A program made the position numbers and the translations under genes. Shown one piece after another: positions 14,453-19,490 of a stretch of DNA of 19,490 nucleotides (positions are counted from its first letter, which is position 1; the number at the start of each line of letters is the position of its first letter). The stretch is from Gracilimonas sp035704785 (lineage in GTDB: Bacteria; Bacteroidota; Rhodothermia; Balneolales; Balneolaceae), in the NCBI RefSeq assembly GCF_035704785.1, contig NZ_DASSWP010000131.1, positions 1 through 19,490 of the forward strand, written 5' to 3'. Below the pieces are notes generated by a model that saw only the letters and a list, made by a program, of their open reading frames with translations, had not been told where the DNA came from and made no database searches.

Positions 14453-15076
14453 TCAACCGATACAATAGGTGCAGGCAAAATCTCCTTCGGGGATATAGCT
14501 CGTTCGTTCCACCTCTTTCCCGAATACTCTTTTGTAAAATTCCTTTTCAAGTTTACAAGGTAGTTTTGTTACCTTGATAATCTCTCGAAACGGACAATTA
14601 CATTCTTTCATCATCAGCTTCCCAGAATCCGGATTATGCCCGAATTCCGCCATAAAACCTTCCTCATCCAGCATTTTGCGAGTAACTCGGGCTTTCTCTT
14701 CTTCTGTAGTCACCTTCTCCTCTTCCAGCAACAATTTCAATTTTTCATACCGACGATCCCAAAACTTTTTGAAAAAATCCTCCAGAATCCCATGCTCTCC
14801 CTCCGTTTGCAAGTAGCGGATAAATTCCCGCATCATCTCCGGTTCGTATGATGGATATAATCCATTTCCTTTTTTGGTAAGTTGAAAACAGAGGCTTGGT
14901 CGTCCCCGTCCTGACCGTTCGTAACTTCGCTCGATGTATTCGTCCTTCTCCAACTGCGTAAAATGCTCACGAACCGTGGTCTTGGCCAGATCCATTTTCT
15001 CTACGGATTCATCAATGGTCAATTGCCCATGATGTTTGATGAAATCCAGTAATTCTTTTTTTGGTCCGTTTAACAT
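14453..15076 (-). CDS. SufR-like winged-helix regulator with C-terminal Cys cluster
   Basis: A 207-aa regulator with an N-terminal winged helix-turn-helix (about 5-75; MDLAKTTVREHFTQLEKDEY is the recognition region and GRGRPSLCFQLT the wing). A helical, highly charged middle follows, then a C-terminal cysteine set C159, C161, C174, C202 and C205 (C-x-C-x12-C-x27-C-x2-C) within KECNCPFREI and GDFACTYC. This layout is that of SufR-type proteins, which bind an Fe-S cluster and repress Fe-S assembly genes when the cluster is intact. Loss of the cluster by nitric oxide or oxidation would relieve repression. It starts 6 bp behind the RIC-like gene, so it probably senses the damage that RIC repairs and controls this cluster. 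Confidence 0.8.
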   Translation of the reverse strand: MLNGPKKELLDFIKHHGQLTIDESVEKMDLAKTTVREHFTQLEKDEYIERSYERSGRGRPSLCFQLTKKGNGLYPSYEPEMMREFIRYLQTEGEHGILEDFFKKFWDRRYEKLKLLLEEEKVTTEEEKARVTRKMLDEEGFMAEFGHNPDSGKLMMKECNCPFREIIKVTKLPCKLEKEFYKRVFGKEVERTSYIPEGDFACTYCIG

Positions 15077-15082
15077 GATCGG

Positions 15083-15826
15083 TCAGCTTATAATGTTTTC
15101 CAGTTTCGTTTTCAGCTTCGAAAGCACATATTGCTCTTCCAAAAAGTGATGTTTTTCCAGATCTTCATCTAATTTTTGAAGCGTAAAATATAATAGCCGA
15201 AAGGTAGTACAAGCTTCTTTAGGAGGGGTAAAATTATCAGTCAGATCACGTATTCGCTGAATGAAGTACTCAATTTCTTCCTGATCTTTTTCAATGATCT
15301 CAGTTTGTTTCTTCAGCGACTGAACCGTTCCATCCTTGGTTTCTCCGTTCATTTCAAAAAACTTTAGCATCTTGGGGAAGAACTTTTGTTCTTCAAAATT
15401 CAGATGCATTTCCAGCTTTTTCTTCAGTTTTTGCACATACCATTTCACCTGATTTAACTCAGGATACTGGGTTCCATGTACGTCCCATGCTCTTTCCCCA
15501 TAATCTTCCGCATCACTGATGAGCGAACAGGTATAGTTGTGATGTTCTTCTTCCAGATATCGAATAACCAATTCCGGCGACCAGCTAAAAATTCCCTCGG
15601 GATAATCAAACTCAGCTCCTTGCTTTAGCCGTTCAATTTCCTTGATGACCTCGTCTTCGTTGCGCTGCCCTGTCGTGCAGACTTCCATTAGCGTTTTATG
15701 CTCATTTCCCTTAGCTGGGATGCCGAGCACTTGCAATAGCCTAGAGCCTCTCTTCTCTTCCTGTAAGAAATCAGCAATGGTCATGCTTAAAATTTTTGGG
15801 GACTCTTTTTCTTCAATATTCATCAT
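15083..15826 (-). CDS. RIC/ScdA/YtfE-like di-iron hemerythrin-fold protein
   Basis: A 247-aa protein with an N-terminal ScdA_N/DUF542-like helical domain (about 13-70; TIADFLQEEKRGSRLLQVLGI, then EVCTTGQRNEDEVIKEIERL) and a four-helix hemerythrin-type domain (about 82-240). Visible ligands are H95/H96 in EEHHNY, H141 and E145 in HLNFEE, and H226 and E230 in the last helix (KHHFLEE). At the place of the third-helix His (usual EHD) it has E179-K180-D181. RIC proteins supply iron to repair Fe-S clusters damaged by nitric oxide or peroxide. I chose the ATG at 15826 because GAGG lies 5 bases upstream; 15823 is equally possible, and the first in-frame ATG at 15859 lacks such a site. It is divergent from ctaA. 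Confidence 0.82.
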   Translation of the reverse strand: MMNIEEKESPKILSMTIADFLQEEKRGSRLLQVLGIPAKGNEHKTLMEVCTTGQRNEDEVIKEIERLKQGAEFDYPEGIFSWSPELVIRYLEEEHHNYTCSLISDAEDYGERAWDVHGTQYPELNQVKWYVQKLKKKLEMHLNFEEQKFFPKMLKFFEMNGETKDGTVQSLKKQTEIIEKDQEEIEYFIQRIRDLTDNFTPPKEACTTFRLLYFTLQKLDEDLEKHHFLEEQYVLSKLKTKLENIIS

Positions 15827-15972
15827 GACTTCCTCTGTTTCTGATAAATGGTGGTTCAATGATAGGCAAAGATATTTCTATTATCAATATAAACGGTATT
15901 AATAGTTTTTATTGTTGTGAATTTATTATAAGCCTCATAAATTTGAACGGTATTTTTCACCAATCAAACTCT
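15827..15972. promoter_or_regulatory. divergent promoter region of RIC-like gene and ctaA
   Basis: 146 bp between two divergent genes. AACGGTATT occurs twice in direct orientation (15892-15900 and 15946-15954), 54 bp apart. ATTATCAATAT (15880-15890) sits just before the first copy. The same 11-mer followed by an ACGGT core occurs in opposite orientation upstream of the ferredoxin gene (17024-17004). TATCTTTG on the minus strand (15874-15867) matches the Bacteroidota -7 element TAnnTTTG and may serve the RIC-like gene. The assignment is tentative. Confidence 0.4.
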
Positions 15973-16989
15973 ATGAACACCCTTACAACCCGACCCGTTT
16001 TTTATTGGCTTTGGACTGGAATCGTACTCATCAGTCTGATGATTATAATAGGCGGAATCACCCGGTTAACCGACTCCGGACTTTCCATGAGCGACTGGAA
16101 CCTGATCATGGGCTCCATCCCTCCAATGAATGAAACTGACTGGCAACAGACCTTTGAGCGCTACAAAGAATTTCCTCAGTACCAACAGCTCAATTCCGGG
16201 ATGAGTTTGGAGGAGTTTAAAGACATCTACTTTTGGGAATACTTGCACCGGGTTCTTGGTCGTGTGATCGGCATTGTGTTCCTGATTCCCTTCGGATACT
16301 TTTGGACTAAAGGTTATTTTGACTCCAGATTATTGAAGCGCATGTTTATTCTCCTGGGATTGGGAGCTTTGCAAGGCGCCATGGGCTGGATCATGGTAAA
16401 AAGTGGTCTCGTCAATGTGCCCTACGTAAGCCATTATCGGCTTGCAGTACACTTTATGCTGGCTTTTGTGCTGATTGGATTCTGCCTTTGGTACGCACTG
16501 GATCTCAAAAATAGATTCATACAGGTTCTTCAAAAATCAACTCTTACGAAATGGCTATCTCTCATTGGAATCTTATTCATCATTCAGCTCATATATGGAG
16601 CTTTCACCGCCGGACTCGATGCCGGATATATCTACAACACGTTCCCCAAAATGTCTGGGCAGTGGATTCCTCCAACCTTTGCTGCCTTAGATCCCTTTCT
16701 GTTAAATCTGGTTGAAAATCCCGGTACCGTTCAATGGATCCATCGCATAAACGGAACGCTTCTTTTGATTTCCATAGTCATATTCTGGTGGAAGGCCGCT
16801 GTTCAGCAATCCAAAAACAAATGGCTGCAAGCTATGAGCGGGTCTTTACTAACAATCATTCTGTTGCAGTACCTCGTTGGCGTTCTCACGCTTGTAAATC
16901 ATGTCCCTATTTCACTGGGAGTTCTGCATCAAGGCATTGCCATCTTATTCTGGATCATCTTCCTGACGATTGCACATCGGTTGAAATAA
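15973..16989 (+). CDS. ctaA: heme A synthase, COX15/CtaA family
   Basis: An integral membrane enzyme of 338 aa with eight hydrophobic segments, which oxidises heme O to heme A for aa3-type cytochrome oxidase. The two halves each carry a pair of His ligands: H92 in FWEYLHRVLGR and H160 in RLAVHFM, then H257 in QWIHRINGT and H319 in LHQGIA. The first loop (GGITRLTDSGLSMSDWNLIMGSIPP) and the block DAGYIYNTFPKMSG are those of the COX15 branch found in mitochondria and alphaproteobacteria, not the Bacillus branch. The ATG at 15973 is chosen because the first helix begins directly after it; the open frame reaches back to 15859 without sensible protein sequence. No cytochrome oxidase genes lie in the window. 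Confidence 0.93.
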   Translation: MNTLTTRPVFYWLWTGIVLISLMIIIGGITRLTDSGLSMSDWNLIMGSIPPMNETDWQQTFERYKEFPQYQQLNSGMSLEEFKDIYFWEYLHRVLGRVIGIVFLIPFGYFWTKGYFDSRLLKRMFILLGLGALQGAMGWIMVKSGLVNVPYVSHYRLAVHFMLAFVLIGFCLWYALDLKNRFIQVLQKSTLTKWLSLIGILFIIQLIYGAFTAGLDAGYIYNTFPKMSGQWIPPTFAALDPFLLNLVENPGTVQWIHRINGTLLLISIVIFWWKAAVQQSKNKWLQAMSGSLLTIILLQYLVGVLTLVNHVPISLGVLHQGIAILFWIIFLTIAHRLK

Positions 16990-17086
16990 TTAAATCTAAT
17001 TTAACCGTTTTTAATATTGATAATCATCTGAATGGTGTCTAACTTTGGGGTAGATAAATTTCATCAAACTTGAAGTGCTCAACGCT

Positions 17087-17419
17087 ATGGCATATGTAGT
17101 CACCGAAAACTGTATTAACTGTAAGCACACCAATTGTGCAGCTGTTTGTCCGGTTGATGCTTTTAGGGAAGGACCCAATTTCCTGACCATCGATCCTTTT
17201 GAATGCATCGATTGCGATGCTTGTGTTTCAGAATGTCCAGTCGAGGCTATTTACCCTGATGATGAAGTCCCCATGAAGTGGGAGCATTATATTGAATTGA
17301 ATGAGCAGCTTGCGGAAGAATGGTCAGACCGGATCATAAACGAAGCAAAAGAGCCATTGCCCGAGGCTGAAAAATGGGCGGACAAATTTCCAAAACTTGA
17401 TGAGTTGATAAGGGAATGA
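17087..17419 (+). CDS. fdxA: 7Fe ferredoxin ([3Fe-4S][4Fe-4S])
   Basis: A 110-aa electron carrier of the Azotobacter ferredoxin I type. The N-terminal cysteines C9, C12, C17 and C21 lie in CINCKHTNCAAVCPVD, and the second set C40, C43, C46 and C50 in CIDCDACVSECP. In this subtype C12 does not bind the [3Fe-4S] cluster. The C-terminal tail of about 55 residues (WEHYIELNEQLAEEW and onward) is also typical. The ATG at 17087 is preferred over a GTG four codons earlier because MAYVVTENC is the standard family start. Such ferredoxins are often linked to oxidative or nitrosative stress, in keeping with its neighbours. Confidence 0.93.
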   Translation: MAYVVTENCINCKHTNCAAVCPVDAFREGPNFLTIDPFECIDCDACVSECPVEAIYPDDEVPMKWEHYIELNEQLAEEWSDRIINEAKEPLPEAEKWADKFPKLDELIRE

Positions 17420-17429
17420 TAAAAATAGC

Positions 17430-17560
17430 CGTCAGCTTTCAGGCTTCAGCTGTCAGTTTTTTTTGCAACAACCCAATAATATTTCCAAGCTTGGTTCCAC
17501 ACGCACTGCGTTGGAACCAAAAAAAGCTGACGGCTGATTGCTGAAGCCTGAAAGCTGAAA
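17430..17560. repeat. composite inverted-repeat element
   Basis: Outer arms of 19 bp are exact (17432-17450 and 17540-17558; left arm TCAGCTTTCAGGCTTCAGC). Inside, TTGGTTCCA (17491-17499) and TGGAACCAA (17512-17520) form a second hairpin, lengthened by ACGC/GCGT around ACT. The flanks are made of degenerate units like GCTGAAAGCTGACGGCTGA, a repeat type scattered in many bacterial genomes. No open frame fits within it, so it is a non-autonomous element inserted between the ferredoxin and DUF2249 genes. It may act as a terminator for the former. Confidence 0.75.
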
Positions 17561-17570
17561 ATTTAACCTT

Positions 17571-17592
17571 AAATAAGACAAAAATGTCTGAT
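17571..17592 (+). promoter_or_regulatory. start-codon hairpin AGACA-AAAA-TGTCT, copy 2
   Basis: The same leader as in front of the gene at 14359: TAAATAAG followed by AGACA, AAAA, TGTCT, with the initiation codon in loop and right arm. The similarity extends upstream to TTAAC with two mismatches, and downstream it fades into normally diverged coding sequence. Confidence 0.4.
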
Positions 17593-17820
17593 ATAGAACA
17601 AGAATTAGATGTAAGGGTCATCCCCCCTCAACAAAAACACCCAACTATTTTCAAAACCTTCGAGAATCTGGGAGAGAATGAAGCCTTTATTCTCGTGAAC
17701 GATCATGATCCCAAGCCGCTACGTTATCAAATGTCAGCTATGCTGGGAGACGATGTTTTTCACTGGGAATATCTGGAAGAAGGCCCTGAGGTTTGGAAAG
17801 TGCGAATTGGTAAAACATAA
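17584..17820 (+). CDS. single-domain DUF2249 protein
   Basis: A 78-aa protein that is one complete DUF2249 module: ELDVRVIPPQQKHPTIFKTF, then GENEAFILVNDHDPKPLRYQM, then FHWEYLEEGPEVWKVRI. It resembles modules 1 and 3 of the larger protein at 13607-14359 and has the same leader, so the two are paralogues. The module is a small alpha/beta fold whose conserved HDP and R/K-H residues suggest binding of a metal or small ligand; no activity is established. The MIP18-family gene follows after 14 bp, so the two are co-transcribed. Confidence 0.9.
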   Translation: MSDIEQELDVRVIPPQQKHPTIFKTFENLGENEAFILVNDHDPKPLRYQMSAMLGDDVFHWEYLEEGPEVWKVRIGKT

Positions 17821-17834
17821 CAGAATAGAATTTC

Positions 17835-18152
17835 ATGACCGAAAAACGGCGCCGGGTAGCCCGGAAATTAAGAGAGGTGATAGATCCCGAGTTAGGAGTA
17901 AATATCGTGGATCTTGGGTTGGTATATGACATCCTCATTGAGGATGAACACGTCATCATAGTATATACCACCACCACTCCGGGTTGCCCCATGCGTCGTT
18001 ATCTGCAACAACAAATTGATAAGGCACTTACCGAAATTGAAGGGATCGAGTCGTCCGAAAGCAAGCTAGTGATGAAACCCGAATGGACGGTAGATATGAT
18101 TGTGCCTGATGTCGAGTTTTTTGCTGTACCTCCTCCCCAACTCAATCAATAA
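17835..18152 (+). CDS. MIP18/DUF59 family Fe-S cluster assembly factor
   Basis: A 105-aa member of the MIP18/PaaD/SufT-type family, which helps deliver Fe-S clusters to target proteins. It shows the typical start VIDPELGVNIVDLGLVYDI (about 15-33), the reactive-cysteine motif TTTPGCPM with C51, and the late block KLVMKPEWTVDMI. There are no N-terminal or C-terminal extra domains, so it is not the phenylacetate PaaD. Four bases separate its stop from the NnrS-like gene. Its place beside DUF2249, ferredoxin and the RIC-like gene fits Fe-S maintenance. Confidence 0.9.
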   Translation: MTEKRRRVARKLREVIDPELGVNIVDLGLVYDILIEDEHVIIVYTTTTPGCPMRRYLQQQIDKALTEIEGIESSESKLVMKPEWTVDMIVPDVEFFAVPPPQLNQ

Positions 18153-18156
18153 GCGG

Positions 18157-19236
18157 ATGCAAGCTTTTCGATTTTCGAATAGATTACTAGCAGGATTTAT
18201 GGCTTTTGCAGCCCTTGGATTACTAACCGGTTTATATGCCGGGCTCGCCAAATTGGGTTTTCTGGGAGATGTAAATGTAAACATACCCGGCGGACTCCAT
18301 GGCCCTCTGATGATCAACGCTTTCCTGGGAACACTCATCGGCTTGGAACGCGCGGCCGCTTTAGAAAAACGCTGGACACTCACCGGCCCTTTATTGACGG
18401 CTGTTTCTGTGATCTTCATGCTATTTGTGGATCTGCAATACGGAAGCTGGTTATTTACGGCAGGTAGTTTTTTCGTGACCCTCACCCTGTTACACATTTG
18501 TTTCATTCAGCCAAAGATCTATCACTACATCATGGCTGTGGGCGGGGCTTCTCTATTCATTGGAAATCTTTTGTTCTCAATGGGAGCACCGGTTTTTGAG
18601 ATCGTGATCTGGTGGATGGGCTTTCCGGTACTTACCATTTTTGGAGAGCGACTGGAGCTGAATCGTATTATGCGTCCGCCAAAAAAGGCGCAATGGGCTT
18701 TTGTGGCTTTTATTTTCATCTGGATTTTGGGAACAGCATTAATGCATATAAATGGCGTGCACGGCTGGCATTTGGTGATGGTTTCCACGCTTGCTACAGC
18801 CATCTGGCTCATCAAATACGATATTGCGCGAAAAACTATCAAATCTGTGCAATGGACCAAGTACAGTGCCTGGTGTCTGCTCAGCGGGTATGGCTGGCTG
18901 ATCCTCACCGGAATTTTTGGGCTGATATACGGCCTTCCCGCAGCGGGTCCTGTTTATGATGCTATGCTCCACATGGTATTCGTCGGCTTTGTATTTAGTA
19001 TGATCTTTGCTCACGCCTCAGTCATCATTCCTTCCCTTTCCGGAAAGATCATTCCCTGGAGCCGCTATTTTTATCTGCCGTTAGTGTTGCTCCATGGATC
19101 ATTGATCATCCGAATTACAGGAGATTTTTTGGGATTCTATTCCATACGCTCTATCGGCTCTTGGATTAATGTGTTGGCTATTTTGATGTTTCTTGGTGGA
19201 GTATTGGTGGGAATTCTAAGAAATCGATCTCGATAG
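18157..19236 (+). CDS. NnrS-like polytopic membrane protein
   Basis: A 359-aa protein with about ten to twelve hydrophobic segments. The blocks GGLHGPLMINAFLGTLIGLERA (45-66) and DAMLHMVFVGFVFSMIFAHASVIIPSL (268-294) resemble the conserved His-containing regions of NnrS (heme- and copper-containing, nitric-oxide stress) and of related proteins beside denitrification genes. Candidate metal or heme ligands are H48, H272, H286 and H313. I chose the ATG at 18157, four bases after the preceding stop; the longer open frame from 18100 would overlap the MIP18-family gene by 53 bp. The protein is clearly of this superfamily, but its exact role is unknown. Confidence 0.75.
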   Translation: MQAFRFSNRLLAGFMAFAALGLLTGLYAGLAKLGFLGDVNVNIPGGLHGPLMINAFLGTLIGLERAAALEKRWTLTGPLLTAVSVIFMLFVDLQYGSWLFTAGSFFVTLTLLHICFIQPKIYHYIMAVGGASLFIGNLLFSMGAPVFEIVIWWMGFPVLTIFGERLELNRIMRPPKKAQWAFVAFIFIWILGTALMHINGVHGWHLVMVSTLATAIWLIKYDIARKTIKSVQWTKYSAWCLLSGYGWLILTGIFGLIYGLPAAGPVYDAMLHMVFVGFVFSMIFAHASVIIPSLSGKIIPWSRYFYLPLVLLHGSLIIRITGDFLGFYSIRSIGSWINVLAILMFLGGVLVGILRNRSR

Positions 19237-19239
19237 AAT

Positions 19240-19308
19240 GGTTATTCGTTGATTTGTTATTAGTTCTTTGACTATACCCATTAACAAATCAACAATTAAC
19301 CAATAACC
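19240..19308. repeat. AT-rich inverted repeat between nnrS-like and copD-like genes
   Basis: GGTTATT (19240-19246) pairs with AATAACC (19302-19308), and GTTGATTTGTTA (19248-19259) pairs exactly with TAACAAATCAAC (19282-19293). The right arm has an extra AATTAACC between its two blocks. This fits a degenerate palindromic interspersed element. It ends 9 bp before the next start codon, so it forms the leader of that gene. Confidence 0.6.
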
Positions 19309-19317
19309 AATTAACTC

Positions 19318-19490
19318 ATGTACTACATCTCCCTATTCATCCACATTCTATCAGCTATTTTCTGGATTGGCGGCATGTTGTTTACGGTGGTTGTTTTGGT
19401 TCCGGCTTCACGCCATAAGATCCTTGTATCGAACCGTGGCACTTTCTTTAAAATTGTTGGGGAGAAATTTAGCCGTATCTCATGGGTCTT
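19318..19490 (+). CDS. CopD-like small membrane protein, 3' end cut by the window
   Basis: The first 57 residues of a membrane protein. It opens with a hydrophobic helix MYYISLFIHILSAIFWIGGM that contains the H-x6-W-x-GG pattern of CopD/cytochrome b561-like helices (H9, W16, G18, G19). VVVLVPASRH and the start of a second helical region with FFKIVGEKFSRISWV follow. Proteins of this kind often accompany NnrS-like proteins and copper-dependent nitrogen-oxide respiration. The gene continues beyond the window, so its length and class are not certain. Confidence 0.65.
   Translation, partial: MYYISLFIHILSAIFWIGGMLFTVVVLVPASRHKILVSNRGTFFKIVGEKFSRISWV

Noticed and set aside
15859..15972. N-terminal extension of heme A synthase
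   Set aside because: The upstream codons cover the divergent promoter region and give no family-like sequence; the first membrane helix begins right after the ATG at 15973.
17018..17030. FNR half-site TTGAT upstream of the ferredoxin gene
   Set aside because: The second half reads ATCTG, not ATCAA, so only one half-site is present and it is not counted with the two good sites.
17430..17560. CRISPR-like or tandem repeat array
   Set aside because: The repeats are inverted and degenerate, with no regular spacers and no cas genes nearby.

Overview
The window looks like a chromosomal segment of a free-living, respiring member of the Bacteroidota/Balneolota assemblage. This is an inference from a b558-type SdhC, a COX15-type heme A synthase, the general scarcity of strong Shine-Dalgarno sequences, an AT-leaning moderate base composition and several kinds of interspersed palindrome. 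No rRNA, tRNA or CRISPR array was seen. No complete transposase gene was seen either.

Layout. (1) 1-800 is gene-poor: a hairpin terminator, a dRS3-like palindrome and a small helix-turn-helix gene broken by an in-frame TGA. (2) 800-3750, minus strand: a P1B metal ATPase with a CPG motif instead of CPC, its separately encoded CPxxC metal-binding (HMA) protein, and a secreted DUF6448 protein, separated by palindromic repeats. (3) 4077-7343, minus: lipoate-protein ligase, a class I glutamine amidotransferase, an SDR oxidoreductase and an orphan succinate dehydrogenase cytochrome b subunit. (4) 7432-10367, minus: a compact redox operon with two AhpD/carboxymuconolactone-decarboxylase-like proteins, DUF488, type II NADH dehydrogenase and a small membrane-anchored protein, ended by a terminator. 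(5) 10499-12719, minus: a translationally coupled PrpD-like dehydratase and ComA-like (phosphosulfolactate synthase family) pair, with a terminator behind and an extended FNR-type operator in front. (6) 12845-15826, minus: a Crp/Fnr regulator, a protein built of three DUF2249 modules, a SufR-like Cys-rich regulator and a RIC/ScdA/YtfE-like hemerythrin protein. (7) 15973-19490, plus: heme A synthase, 7Fe ferredoxin, a single-domain DUF2249 protein, a MIP18-family Fe-S assembly factor, an NnrS-like membrane protein and the start of a small CopD-like membrane protein.

Regions 6 and 7 together look like a nitric-oxide / low-oxygen / Fe-S-repair locus around a shared intergenic region. The genes cover repair of damaged iron centres, a probable Fe-S sensing repressor, a Crp/Fnr regulator of the DNR/NnrR/FixK kind without the FNR cysteine set, DUF2249 proteins, Fe-S assembly, ferredoxin, heme A supply and an NnrS-like protein. 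The Crp/Fnr protein has the E-x-x-S-R recognition helix expected for TTGAT-N4-ATCAA-like sites. Two such sites occur in the window, in front of the DUF6448 gene and of the PrpD/ComA operon, each about 29 bp from a plausible -10 element, as in class II activation. The most interesting candidates for undescribed biology are the RIC/DUF2249/SufR-like cluster, the PrpD-ComA pair under this operator, and the matching hairpins that cover the start codons of both DUF2249 genes.
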